Assembly: GCA_024220505.1 (NCBI GenBank)
Contig: JAKZZE010000002.1
Location: 1,984,001-2,048,000, forward strand
Source of the DNA: Rhizopus arrhizus
Taxonomy: Eukaryota; Mucoromycota; Mucoromycetes; Mucorales; Rhizopodaceae
Length of the DNA stretch: 64,000 nucleotides
Direction of reading: 5' to 3'
Under the pieces are notes generated by a model, which worked only from the letters and a program-made list of their open reading frames with translations, was not told where the DNA came from and did no database searches. The position numbers and the translations under genes are program-made. Of this stretch, positions 42,721-54,339 are shown piece by piece (within the stretch, counting starts at the first letter, position 1; each line of letters starts with the position of its first letter).

Positions 42721-43499
42721 ATCTTTTTGACAAAATGTGTATTACCCTTAGAATCTAGAACTCGATGACGACACGGTTTTACAACACAGTTTATGTGACA
42801 TTCGAAATATAAAAGTACATATAGTTCAAACGAGTTCATAATAGTATCAATTTTGTGGTCAGTGACATTTCGATTCATTATTAGATATGGAGCCTATCGT
42901 TTTCGCTCTTAGATGACTTCTTTTGGTTTGAAGAGAATAAAGTATCCTTTTGCTTTCCTTTCATTTTCCAATGCGTTTTTATAAGTGAAATATACGAACA
43001 AAAAGAAAAAGTGTCTCCAGAAATTGGTTTAAATGTTAAAAAGTATTCCCATCCCATTTATATAGATTTATTCAAGCACAGCTACAATCGAATAATAGCA
43101 ATGTGCCTACAATGAGCTTACACTATGTAGTAGCTTGCAATAGAAGACACTTGTTTTCTAGATTCACATAGAATATTAGTTACACATAGTAGATAGGACT
43201 CGAGAAGTTATTAGCGTCTGAATGTGCCAAGCTTTTTATGTTTTCTCATCAAACCTCAATGGTAAATATGTTAATAACAAACTTGATGAGCATAAAGTGT
43301 TGGACCATCATCTTGTAATGTCACTGCATAATGATGATACATTCACTGATCAAAATCTCCATTAAAGGTCCTTTGCTGAGCCCAATAAAACTGTTTTAAT
43401 CATACTAATTCTCGCAAGGTTTACATTCTAAAAAGGTATGGCGTTATGAAAATATCATAGTATGATTTTAAAATTATGTTCACATGAGTGTTTTATTAC
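42721..43499. other. Spacer without recognisable features
   Basis: AT-rich, no supportable frame or repeat structure seen. Confidence 0.45.
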
Positions 43500-44560
43500 A
43501 ACAGTAGATGATTTGGCTAGAGAAGTCATAAAGAACTTGATTACAAGCATCAGCACTTCGACTCGATAAGTTTTCATTCGACGATGTTTGAGCTTTTCTT
43601 TAGCTATAGCCTAAAGCCGCTCAGTTGGGTTGAGCTCTGGCGAACAAGGAGGTAAATACATTACTCTATAACATCTACTGTCAATTTTTCTTATCATTGG
43701 ATGAGACTTATGAATAGTACAGCAATCTATTACAATATAACTACCCATAAGACTTTCGATCATGTTCATGATATCAAGAAGCCCATTTATAATTCTTACA
43801 AAGTGGGCAGTGGTTGTACCTTTTGTTACTGGCTTGTTGTTCTCAACGTACTCTACAGTAGATTCTTCAATAATAATGTCGCCTGCTCTTTGCTCTTTGC
43901 CTCCTGCAAGCTTTTTTTTTGTTTGGCAGTCTGCAAGTTATTGTCATAGTTTCTTGTCATAGAGTCGAAGGTTGGCTTCTTTATTGAAACGAGCATGTTA
44001 TTTCTCAAGTAGTGGTTTATTTGAGACTTTGAAATCTTCAAGTCCTCAAACTGCGATTTCAGAAAATCAATAATATCATCAGCACAAAGCTGTGAGTCTT
44101 TTTCTACTATTTATTGAATATACTACTCATGCTCAGGAGTCAGTGAGTTGGATCGGCCGGGATTTCTTTGCAACTTTTTGTAAGCTACCTTCCCAGTTTC
44201 TTGATAGTGTTTCCACCAGCGCATAGCAGTACGAGGATTAATTCCAAGATCCTTTGCATGCAAAGTCACTTTTCCTCTTTCCGTAGGATCCTCGATCATT
44301 CGCTCAATAAATATCTCTCTAGTTTGGTCGTTGTAGTCTTCGTAGACGCTGCTTTCTTGACCACTTTATAGCCTTTTTTTGTTGAATCTTTTGCAATAGT
44401 TTCTTTCTCTGCTGGTTTGAGACTTAAATAGGACTTTTGGCTCATTATGGTTTCAAGTATTACGTTTGGATCACTGATTTCGGTTAACACACCTTCCATC
44501 GGATCGAAAACTTTCTCCCCATTCTTATTGTAGACACTATCATGTCCGTCTTCATAAAAA
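43500..44560 (-). pseudogene. Dead Tc1-like transposase
   Basis: A decayed DDE transposase on the minus strand, from a different lineage than the intact one at 8.1 kb. Recognisable parts are an N-terminal Lys/Thr-rich domain, an HTH segment (LHAKDLGINPRTAMRWWKHY), GRSNSLTPEHE, the helix DDIIDFLKSQFEDLKISKSQ, and the catalytic end YIVIDCCTIHKSHPMI followed by YLPPCSPELNPTERL. It is broken by a frameshift near 44,296, stops near 44,115-44,125, a frameshift near 43,850 and a TAG where the usual Trp follows PTERL. The second catalytic Asp is in IDCC rather than the common MDNA. I found no inverted repeats at its flanks. Confidence 0.8.
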
Positions 44561-44836
44561 ATGTATTTTTTGTTATGTTATTCAATTGTTAAAGCAAAAG
44601 GAAAGAAATAAAGCTTTTATATCATAGCTGACAACAATCCCTCAGTAACGCCAATTTGACGTGGCCCAAAAAGACAAAGTAAAATCTTCAAAAGTGACAA
44701 TCATTTGCTAGCAAACAGCCAAATATTTTTCAGATAGTGCCATTTATTTTAGTCCCTGGATTTAATATAATTTAACCGTGTAATTACACAGCATATTATC
44801 TTTAATGAAGATTATCCGAATTAACCTGTAGCCTAT

Positions 44837-45759
44837 CTATTGGATATATTTTACATGTAGCTTATTAATACTGTTTTCATATCGAGTTATGAATGATGGA
44901 TACATCACTTCCCTTTGTTTGTTATCGAATTTTCTTGCCTGTTGCATGAAAAAGATTTCACCGTTTATTGCATGCTGCCTAATTTTTTCTTTTGGTAGAT
45001 TATTTTCTATACAGTTAATAATCATACGAAATTGAGTTTTTCCTTTATGGCATAAATCTTGAATAACTGCAAGTTTTTCCTCTTCAACAGAACATTCGTC
45101 TTCAACCTTGTCCTTGGCAATTTAGTATAAAAGTTGGATAGTGGGGTCATATTTTTTATCAAGCGAGAGTATACATCTTTTTTGTTGCATAAAAAAGTAT
45201 CCTAAAGCCACCAACTTTTGCAAAGGCTCCTAAGTGAGATCCAATAGATGTTACAGAGAGAACTTGGCATTTCTTTGCCCAGAAGCCGCACTCGAGAATA
45301 TTCAAATAATCTTGATCATGATTTAATTTCATAAATTTTGATCTAATGTCATCAGTAACAGTTTTGATTGCAATAATGAGTAGAATTGGTGATTGTTCAT
45401 AATCTTTCTTTACTGATAAGCAGTATGAAATTGCTCTTGAAATAAAATCTTCTTTTACGTCATGTTGTACTTCTATCAGAATTGGTGCTAAATTTTCTGT
45501 CTTTGGTACATATAAAACATCAGAAACAGATTTATTTAACCATTCACAGCGACCTAAACAGTACAAGGAGCTTGAAGCATGTTCACCAATTAATGATTTA
45601 ATGATAATATCCATTACACGCTGATCTTCTAACAGCAATCTTGAAATGAAATCATTGCCAGGGATATACTCAGGTGACAAAGTAAACAGTGCTAAATCAT
45701 CTACAAAGGGGTTATTAAATTGTCTAAAAAAACATGCTTAACTTACTTGGAGTATTCAT
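44837..45759 (-). pseudogene. Rpn/PDDEXK-type transposase-family gene, disrupted
   Basis: Resembles the Rpn family of PD-(D/E)XK recombination-promoting nucleases, in the form expanded in Mucorales. The start at 45,759 with a short first exon and a roughly 45-base intron is my best guess. The core is clear: FTLSPEYIPGNDFISRLL, then SDVLYVPK with the Asp, LIEVQHDVKEDF with Glu-x-Gln (replacing Glu-x-Lys as in Rpn proteins), and SRAISYCLSVKKDY. The frame is lost after KKMYTLA (45,159), and an in-frame TAA follows, before a helical C-terminal region that resumes at about 45,120 down to 44,837. It is therefore likely a pseudogene, unless a short intron removes both defects. Confidence 0.65.
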
Positions 45760-45980
45760 TGTACCATTCATTATTTTTTTTTTAGAGGAAGAAAAAAAAA
45801 AACACGGAAACAGAGATATTTGCAGATAATAAAGTGAGAAAATAGAAAGGAAATAGTACTTGAAAACTAGTGAATGAGTCTCTATGTAGCCTCTTTATTA
45901 GATTTCAAGACGAGAGAAAGAACCCATTTAATCAAACGACGACTTTATGTAGGAAATGAAATTATTTAGGGACCGAAGTG

Positions 45981-46561
45981 AGTTTTATCAGTAGCCCTAT
46001 GCACCATATTTCTAGAAATGTATGGTACAGACTTCTTCATAAGAAATTATCCACTCGAGCCAATCTGCATAGAATCATACCAGCAAAGGTAGACGACGAC
46101 TATTTCCAATTGTGCAAACTACCGGAAACAGAGCAGCATATGCTCTTTACTTGTATTCAAAAACAAGACCTGTGGAACGCAGCCTTCAAGAAATACTTAT
46201 CAAATCCTAAAGATCCCAACTGCAGCTTAATATTCGAGGACCTATCTACACTTAGATTATCCAAGTATTACATCTTACACTATCATGACAAGTTTACAAT
46301 CTATGATTTTTTTTTGCTACAGTCATTCGATTCATTTGGAAAGCCCACTGGCAACAATTCTTTGAACAGACTCCTGTCTTGGATGAGATTGCCCTCAATC
46401 AAATCCAGAAGGAACTATTGAAACTATCCGCTTACAATTCTTTATTCTAATAAATTTTGTATTTTTATAAGTCACTGTTTCATACACTTGTATCACTCTT
46501 AACCCTTATACTCTTTGATGAATTTTAATAAATACTAAAACTTTCATCCATAAAAAAAAAA
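45981..46561 (+). mobile_element. LINE 3' end, copy 2
   Basis: A heavily 5'-truncated copy of the LINE family seen at 36.3-38.1 kb, on the plus strand. It begins in the same codon region (ISSPMHHISRNVWYRLLHKK) and runs through the zinc-tail domain to the 3' UTR. It ends TTTCATCCAT followed by ten A. The zinc tail reads YFQLC, so the first Cys of copy 1 (YCRLC) is Phe here, as in copy 3. An extra T near 46,308 shifts the frame. No clear target-site duplication was identified. Confidence 0.88.
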
Positions 46562-47274
46562 TCTTCAGCTGTAACAAAGCAAATTTCATTGGATAATATT
46601 GTTCGAATACGTCATCTTCCAACTGTAAGATTTTAATTTCTGCTCTTTGAAGACTATAGTTTATTACTATGAAAGCCAATGAGGATAGCTTGATACTCTA
46701 AAAATAATATTGAACGTATTTTATGGGATGGCAAACTGAGCTTGAGACTTTATGAGCTAAATTCTCAATAATCAATGATAAAAGTAAATCTAAATCAGCA
46801 GAACGTACCATTTATGATATCAATCTTTTGCTAAAATTCTCGCAAAAGCTTTCCCTTTTCTAGCTTTGTGAAGCAAAGACTTGTTAATTAGTCAATTTCA
46901 AAACCTTGAATCGATACGGAGAGCATTGTACGAATGTATGACTTGAAACAGGAATAATATAATGCGTTGTCAATAACGATAATGTAAGTAATACCTGGTT
47001 TAGACTTAAAGATTGATAAAGCAATAGCATATGCAGATAGAATCAAAGGTTGCCAAGGTTTTCTCAAGAGTGTAACTTAGTATCATTCGACATTAAAATA
47101 GCAATTATTTTCCCAACTGGCACAGATAACTCAAGACTCTCTTTTGTAGGTGACTGATTAGTTACAAAATCATGTCGGAATTTAATAGCGACAATTGTTT
47201 GCAAAGTACGTCAGTTTGGAACCAAACTATTTTGTTTCACCCCCTTTTTTTTTTCTCTCTCTTATTTGCCATCA
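46562..47274. other. Intergenic region with possible repeat relic
   Basis: No intact gene. A minus-strand stretch near 46,860-47,060 gives short protein-like pieces (for example SLLHKARKGKAFARILAKD) in broken frames, perhaps an old mobile element. The last 40 bases before 47,275 are T/C-rich and form the leader of the next gene. Confidence 0.45.
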
Positions 47275-48523
47275 ATGAGTGAAGATTACGCACAATCGCC
47301 TTTTATAAATACCTCCTTACCACCTGCTATCGTTCTACCCTATACTTCACTCACCCTTCTCTACGCAATCTCTATTGGCTTTGAGCTTTTTCTACTAAAA
47401 AACGAAAAGCGATTGCCAGTGACTTCAGCACAACTTCGCGTCTTCATTGTCCTTTTTCGCATCGCTCTTCCACTCGTATTTGTTTCGCCTAATATACCAA
47501 TCAATGTACTATTTGCAGCTGTACCATGGTTCTTTACTTCCTATACAGCGCGTATGCCTATAGAGCAACTCACATTGGCAGAGTGGACAAACAAGGTTAT
47601 CAAGATAACCTCTGAACCCAGTGAAAACATGTCCGTCAGCAGCATCAGATACCGTGGTGCGGCCAATTGCTGTTTAGGCGTTCTCAAATGGTCATTTATG
47701 CGGTTATTTCTAGATCCTTTACTGCCTCACAAACCTATTTTTGCGCTGTATTATCCTTGGTTTCATCCTTTGAGCTTGATTTATACAATTTTGTACGGTG
47801 TGAAGGCATATTGCTTATTAGGTGCGATCAATGTATTCATGGGTCTAGAACAAGTTATAATGGGTTGGAACATGGTACAGTTGTTTGATTCGCCTATCAT
47901 TGCATCTAGCCCAAGAGATTTTTGGAGGTAAAAGAGAAAAGAAAGAGCGAGATATACAAAGTAAATCGCGCTACAAATATAACAAACTTTGTTTTCTTTT
48001 TTTTAGTCGAAGATGGAATAGAGTGATTCGAAACTTGCTACATACACAAATATTTTTAACAAATAAGCACAACACTGAAACTGCTGAGAAAGAAGATGCG
48101 TATCAACAAGATGAGGATAAAAAGAGAGCACAAGCAAAAAATGCAACGAAAAAACAAGAGAAAAAAGAACAAGAGATTCAAAAATACAGGTTGAATGAGT
48201 CAAGCCAGGTCCTTGATCACCTAAGGTCATTTTTCTCCAAAAGACATGGACGTGGCTTGATCACATTTGTTGTAAGCGGTGTATTTCATGAGCTGATTAT
48301 AATGAGTGTCTGTAGACAGATAACTTTTGAAAACCTTATGTTCTTTACCATTCAAGGTGTCGCAGTATTGCTTGAAGTCGTTTTGCGTCATGGTGCTTTA
48401 AAGCAAGAACCAGAAGGCAAAACGCGAATCATGTGTATTGCAGCACAATTATTATTTATGGCATGTACAGGCCGTTTGTTCTTGGGGCCTTATCTTCGAT
48501 ATGCTTATTATATAGATAAATAA
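47275..48523 (+). CDS. Wax synthase-like MBOAT acyltransferase
   Basis: Two exons (47275-47927, 48007-48523) encode 389 residues with about eight hydrophobic segments. It fits the wax-synthase branch of membrane-bound O-acyltransferases, which esterify long-chain alcohols or secondary-metabolite hydroxyls in the endoplasmic reticulum. The family box SPRDFWSRRWNRVIRNLLHT is split by the intron and intact. The presumed catalytic His lies in FVVSGVFHELI. A charged 45-residue insert (KEDAYQQDEDKKRAQAKN onward) sits between these motifs, longer than usual. The start at 47,275 follows a T/C-rich leader. An in-frame TTG lies just upstream but is not a eukaryotic start. The acceptor substrate is unknown. 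It converges on the epimerase gene, with 29 bases between stops. Confidence 0.82.
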
Positions 48524-48552
48524 ACAGGTCCTTTTTATTATTATTTTTTTTA

Positions 48553-49759
48553 TTAATCCAAACGAGCATGGAAAGCATAAACAGACTTTGCAGCATAAGT
48601 AGCATCCTTTTGAAGTAAAACAGCACTACGCCAATCAGGCTTATTAGGTGAATCAGGATTACGGGATGCTTCCAAACAGAAACCGGAGCTGGGACCTAAT
48701 TTGACCTTCTTTTGATCTTTCTTTGCTTCCAAGCCTTCATCGGATATCCAACCGCCTGTATAGAATTGGAAAGCAGGTTCAGTAGTTAAAAAGTCAAGCT
48801 CGATACCAGATTCAGGAGAGTACACATTGACAGCATGACGAAGAGGCAAACCACTGGTGTCTATTTTATAGTCATTATGAATGACATAAGGATGATCATA
48901 ACCTCGAGTACTCTCAAGGCGTTCAAGTCGAGCACCAATAGCTACACCTGCGTTTACGTCCTATGTTGTGTGAGTAAAAGGAGGATTATGGTCAAATGAA
49001 CGAGTGATTGTTACCTTGAAGCTCATCCAAGGTGCTTCAGACCAGCTGAGAACCTTTCCAGTCGGCAAACAATTTTCATCGCATTCCAATACAGCCTTTA
49101 CTTCATCCGTCATTGTCACGCGATGATCCAAAACCTTTGGGTTTAATTCAACACCAGCCAAGTTAAAATAGGAATGATTAGTCAAGTTGATGACTGTATC
49201 CTTGTCTGTGGTAGCATGGTATTCGAGTACAAGTTCATCTTTGTCTGTTACCGTGTATGTAACTTGAGTAGTTAATGTACCAGGATAACCTTGATCTCCA
49301 TCTGGAGAAACAAGCTCAAGACGAATAGACGAGGGTTCATCAGACACAACAGTGGCCGACCAATTCTTTTTGTCAAACCCTTCAAGCCCACCATGAAGTG
49401 CATTAGGGCCATTATTAATTGCCAGTTCATATTCTTTTCCATCTACTGTAAACTTTCCCTGTCCAATGCTATTTTTAGACATTTTAGCGTGAAACAAAAA
49501 GGATTATGCTTTCTATTTTTCTTTACCGATTCGCGTATCTTCCAACCAAAGCACCAAAGTAAGGGTTCATTGGTTTCTTGTAGGATTCAAAATCATCAAA
49601 ACCCAAGACAATATCACGAATAGTGCCTGTTTTGTCTGGAGTAAGGATATGAGTGATTGCAGCACCATATGTCATCACCATCACAGCCAAAGTTTTATTC
49701 TTGTTTATTAAAGTATATTGGTCGATTCCAGGAGCAATTGTTATTTTAGATACAGGCAT
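48553..49759 (-). CDS. Aldose 1-epimerase (galactose mutarotase)
   Basis: Converts alpha- and beta-anomers of galactose and glucose, feeding the Leloir pathway in the cytosol. Exons are about 49527-49759, 49014-49485 and 48553-48960, giving around 370 residues, normal for the family. Early motifs are MTYGAAITHILTPDKTG, the ALVGRYANRIGQGKF segment (Arg substrate contact), NNGPNALHGGLEGFDKK (His contact) and LTNHSYFNLAG (catalytic His). The catalytic Glu is near the end in GFCLEASRNPDSPN. No signal peptide is present. In yeast a mutarotase domain is fused in GAL10; here it is a stand-alone gene. Intron boundaries were set by frame continuity. Confidence 0.92.
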
Positions 49760-50904
49760 TTTATGATCTCTTTATAAAATAAGGTTAAGAAACAAAAAGA
49801 AAAAAAAAAAAATGCAACAAAAAAAAAAGGCTGGCTTTGTTGCTTTATGCATGCGGGGAATATATTACGTAAACAAATTGTGCTACTTTTTTTTTCCCGC
49901 TGTTAAATAGAAGAAAGCTTAAAGAGATTGATAAACTGAAAGAGTTGAAGCATATGACTGGTTAAACTATTATGTTATTATCATAATCTGATTAAGCAAG
50001 TAAGGTTGTGCTTAATCCTATACTTCTTTTAGCATATCGTCAATTACAATAATAAATAACTGTAGCTTTTTAACTCGAATCTCTAATAAACGTTGTTGTA
50101 TTTTTTTATGAGAATTTTATTCTTGCAACGCCTTTAGATGAACGTTTTTAAAGGTTAAGAACATAAAGTACAAAGGAATGTAAAACGGTTACTGTTCTTT
50201 TTGTATTATACAATACTAACGGTGCAAATTAACGTTTTTATATAAGCAACTTTAGCTTATAAATCGTATGTCAAAAATGACTTTATGGGCAACCTATGAC
50301 CCTATAAAGCCTCATACGGTATTATTTAAAAATGTAATTTAATTGCCATCCTTTATAAGAATATACTATTTTCTATAAATCATTCAGTAGAGCAAATGAA
50401 GATCTCTTATATTTTATTATTTGCGTAAAAAAGAACAAAAAGTATTTTTAATCAATATTCTATATTGAGAACATACATTTAGGGTATGTAATGGCTTTTA
50501 TTTTGGAGCTCACCCTTCTAGCACGCTTTCTTGATATCTCACTTTCTTGTTTAAAAGATCATACATTTGTAGAATGAATATTCTTTACGTTAATTTCGTG
50601 GATGGTATTTCACAAATTGCATGAATGAACAATATTAACCTTCTAACCACTATTTGGGACTAGAGCATATTGTTTTGTTTAGTAGGATGCTCTGTTGCCT
50701 GTAGTCACAGCATGACTGCGTTAACCGACTGGTAGATGAAATGATATTTTACAATGGCTTCCTTTTTGGTATTCTTCAAAAAGTCCGATAAATTGATCAT
50801 CCAATGAAATTTAGTAAAGAACGCAACTTTTGTGCAACACTACGTAAAAATGAAACCATATTTTTTTTTTCTCTTTTTTTTTTTTCTTTTGTTTTCAACA
50901 TTAA
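49760..50904. other. Intergenic region (divergent promoters)
   Basis: About 1.1 kb between divergent genes. AT-rich, with T tracts just before 50,905. No gene or repeat recognised. Confidence 0.55.
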
Positions 50905-52035
50905 ATGAACGTTGTTTTATCAGCCTTAGTAGGCGTAGGAACTTCTTATTTTACAATAAAAAATGTTTTGACAGCCATCAAACCATGGGGGGATAAAATG
51001 AATGATATGTGCTTCCATCCGGCTAACAATGATGCCCAGGGTAATTTACGCGTTGTCTATTCCGGAATTTCCTCACTTTTGGATCGTCAGCTTTGTGTTT
51101 TTGTCAACTTCTTTCAAAATTGCTTGCATGATGTTCTTGGTGCCCCTGTTTTGACACTTTTGCTGGCTTCTTTTGGTGTTATGATTGCTATCATGACCAT
51201 TGAAGGTTCACGTAAAGGTTTTAAAAGATCTCTTCTGGCATTATTCCCTGTCTATGGATTGCTGTCCAATGTGATTGGCGTTTCTGTAGTATTTCCTCTT
51301 ATTTGGGTACCTCTTAGTGTGTTCTATAGACGACATACACTTTTCAAAAAAGATCACTGGAACATTACTTTGCCCGTAGTTTATGGTATATTTACCGCAA
51401 TCTATGTCGGTTACGGTCTACCCACTGCTATTCTTCTCTCTCCACTGGTAAAACCTGACACTAAATTAGAGCAAGACATGTTGGCTGCTTGGCAATTTGC
51501 GCCACTCTTGATTGTTCCTCTTATTCCCATCTTTATAAAGTTCTTTCAACAGCCTTCACCCATAGACAGAGTAAGCGATGAAACTGTAAGAAATCGCCTT
51601 TATGTTGTAGAAGGAAAGGACGCATTAGAGAAATCTTATCTTTTATTGGGAATTGTGAATATGCTTATATACTATGGTATGTACTTGATAGTAGCTCATC
51701 AAGGTATTCGCATCTGGGATTCTCTTGTTCTGCTCTATCACGCACCAGATAACTTACCAGGCAGTGTATCCTTTGGTGATCTCGGACAGATATTAGCAAC
51801 GCGTACAATCGTAGTAGATTATGTTGTATTGTCTATCGGATTTGTTATTTGGGCTTTGTTTGATGGTGGAATAAGACCAGCTGCTACTGTTGCACTTATA
51901 ATGCCTGTCGTTGGTCCTGCTGCTGCCATCTCGTTCTATGCTTATCACAGAGAAAGTTCAGTTCAAAATTTGGCTTCAACCAATCCAGCATTTGAGAAGG
52001 AAGTAAATCAGACTTCATCAAATAGCAAAAAATAA
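50905..52035 (+). CDS. Polytopic membrane protein of unknown function
   Basis: An intronless 376-residue frame with seven to nine hydrophobic segments, for example around residues 85-100 (LLLASFGVMIAIMTIEG), 115-137, 155-180, 195-213 (FAPLLIVPLIPIFIKFF), 245-265 (LLLGIVNMLIYYGMYLIVAH), 310-328 and 330-352. Soluble loops hold SRKGFKRSLLALFP and QQPSPIDRVSDETVRNRLYV. The C-terminus is polar and Ser/Asn-rich. I recall similar fungal integral membrane proteins near secondary-metabolism genes, but cannot name a family with confidence. It starts 3 bases after a T/C-rich leader and converges on MET22, with 56 bases between stops. Confidence 0.75.
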   Translation: MNVVLSALVGVGTSYFTIKNVLTAIKPWGDKMNDMCFHPANNDAQGNLRVVYSGISSLLDRQLCVFVNFFQNCLHDVLGAPVLTLLLASFGVMIAIMTIEGSRKGFKRSLLALFPVYGLLSNVIGVSVVFPLIWVPLSVFYRRHTLFKKDHWNITLPVVYGIFTAIYVGYGLPTAILLSPLVKPDTKLEQDMLAAWQFAPLLIVPLIPIFIKFFQQPSPIDRVSDETVRNRLYVVEGKDALEKSYLLLGIVNMLIYYGMYLIVAHQGIRIWDSLVLLYHAPDNLPGSVSFGDLGQILATRTIVVDYVVLSIGFVIWALFDGGIRPAATVALIMPVVGPAAAISFYAYHRESSVQNLASTNPAFEKEVNQTSSNSKK

Positions 52036-52091
52036 TAAATTTGTAGAGAGATAAAAGTGTATACATAGCATTAATAAATCAAGAATATATT

Positions 52092-53403
52092 TTATTGAAT
52101 GTTCAGTACTTTTTGGACTGCTTGTAACACGCGGTCATGAATAGATGCCTTGGAGGCAATAACTCCCTTGTTCTTTTCCAATGTACGACCAATTGAGAAA
52201 TCCAAAGGTTGACCGTAGATGTCAGTTACTTTTCCTCCAGCTTCAGTAACGAGTACATTGCCTGATGCATGGTCCTATTTGAATAATCATTTTAATATCA
52301 ACACCCTGGCTGTTTGTATTTTATACTAACCCAGATCTTTTCTACATAAGACTTGCTAGTAGGAAGACGCAAGTAGATATCTGCGTCACCTCTAGAGATA
52401 GAGCAGTACTTTGCCTGACTGTCCATACGTACAGGAGTACGTGTGATACCCAAAAGCTTGGCTATTTCTTCAGCATCTCCGTGTGAAGAGTGACCGGCTT
52501 CAACGGATTCACAGAATGTGGATTGTTCAGTAGAAGAGATGTCTGCGAATTGAATAGAAGTTTCATTATCATTGGAGAAGCTTCGCTTTTTATGTGTAGA
52601 TGAATAAGTACATAGGTAATTTTTATGCTTTCAAACCATCTTCTTACCTGATATGCACCTTGGTTGCGAACAGCAATAAACAAACTTCCTTTTTCTCCTT
52701 CAGGTTCGTTGTGGTTTAATGGTAAGTTAGGACAACCGATGACACCGAGTTGCACAACACCATCTTCAATTAAAGCAAGACATACAGCATATTGACCACC
52801 ACGTAAGAAACCCTTTGTTCCATCAATAGGATCCAAAGCCCAGTGTCGTCCCTTGGGTCCTCCAGCATAGCTGCCTCGGTCAATGGCATCCAAAATCTTT
52901 TTTTTTGTGTTATTTATAAGCAAAAAAAAAAAAGTACTTATATTTTTTATACCTGCTGTTCAGAGAGTTTTTCGTTTTCACTTAATACACCATTTGTTAA
53001 GGAAACTACCTTCTCCCTCAAAACTTTACCACTTTCACCTTGCAAATCTTTTGAGTCTTCTTCACCAATGATAGGGTCATTGGGGAAGTCCTTGTGAAGG
53101 TATGTATTAATAATGGCTTGGGCCGAGAAGTCAGCGACTGTAAGGATAATTTAATATACGTTTTGTTTGTAGGTTCTTTATTATTCCTTGTACCTGTTAC
53201 GGGAGATTTATCGTTTTTTGTCAATGTTTCATTAGCAACCAAATGTTGAAAGACTGATTGACATACTTTGGAAGCAGTCAAAACAGCACGAATGGCTGTG
53301 GCTCTCTCTTGTAAATAGGCTATATAAGTATGAGTATCAGCCTTTCCTTGTCTTTAATTGAATGGCTTAGTATCAGTTCTCTTTTTTTTTATTTACCAGA
53401 CAT
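52092..53403 (-). CDS. MET22: 3'(2'),5'-bisphosphate nucleotidase
   Basis: Homologue of yeast Met22/Hal2, which removes the 3' phosphate from PAP and PAPS in sulfate assimilation and is the target of lithium and sodium inhibition. It is a member of the lithium-sensitive phosphatase superfamily. Recognised motifs are NDKSPVT and VADFSAQAIIN (split by an intron), DPIIGEEDSKDL (metal-binding Glu-Glu), HWALDPIDGTKGFLRGGQYA (the DPIDGT metal and phosphate site) and, in the last exon, WDHASGNVLVTEAGG. The first exon appears to be only seven bases (53397-53403, Met-Ser then G) before an intron of about 50 bases. This restores a continuous frame into KADTHTYIAYLQERATAIRA. There are about six exons. 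Length fits the family. Confidence 0.9.
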
Positions 53404-54339
53404 GAAATAAAGATGCATTTTGTGATATTGCGTGCTTTGTCTTAAAAAGTAGATGTGTTAAGGCTCCGACTGATACTGATTGTAGTAAGGTGAAAAGGAA
53501 AGACTATGTTAAACAAGGAGCAAATGACAAAACACGGAAACATAAAAGCTAAGTTACCGAATTTCCCAACGCATTGTGATAATTTAACCGAAAATTGCTG
53601 CTTAAAAATTACAAGTTGTTTAATTAAGTACGCATTTTTTTATACATAAAAAAAAAAAAAAAAAAAAAAACTTTTTTTTGTTATTAAACGTTAAGTTGCT
53701 AGTTTTTTTTATTCTTCTTAAGCCCCTTTAAACCGACGTCTATTATCCACAAGCATCATAATGTGAACTTTTGTGTTCACTCAAGCCTGTTTTTATGATT
53801 TGTTTAAAGAAGGGATTTTATAAAGTTTAATAATAAATTTCAAAAGAATTAGTATAATATATAAATCATGGCTATGTTGTACTTTGGAAAACAAGGCGCG
53901 TATGTTTAACCCAGTAATAAAAGAAATAAACATTAACTTTATTTTAGTAATAGAGAAGGTATGTCTTTGATGTATTTATTGACTACTATTTCATTCTCAG
54001 ATGATCTACTTGGTATAATAAATAAAAGCTTCTAAGCAAACATCTCTAATCACCCAACCTACAAATAACTTGTATTAAGCTTATTTACAGATAATCGCTT
54101 GATATTATTTGAGGTGAAGCTCAATTTCTTTGCAAAAACTAAAAAAAATTAGCTTTTATTAAAACGTCCACTGATTTGGCATGATCGGTTATTCAAGATG
54201 ACTAACTACACTACCAATAGACATTGCTTATTTTTTATGATTCAAATTCTCGTCACAAAAGAACCCTTTCAATATAAATCATCCCATCTACTTTGTTTTT
54301 TTTTCACTTTTTTTACTTATTTTGATTTTGTATCTCTTC
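53404..54339. other. Intergenic region with poly(A) tract
   Basis: Between divergent MET22 and ILV6. An A tract of about 22 bases lies near 53,648-53,670 followed by a T run. The stretch before 54,340 is T-rich, a likely leader for ILV6. No gene seen. Confidence 0.55.

Noticed and set aside
47266..47274. Upstream in-frame TTG as start of the wax-synthase gene
   Set aside because: TTG is not a normal eukaryotic start. The ATG at 47,275 directly follows the leader.
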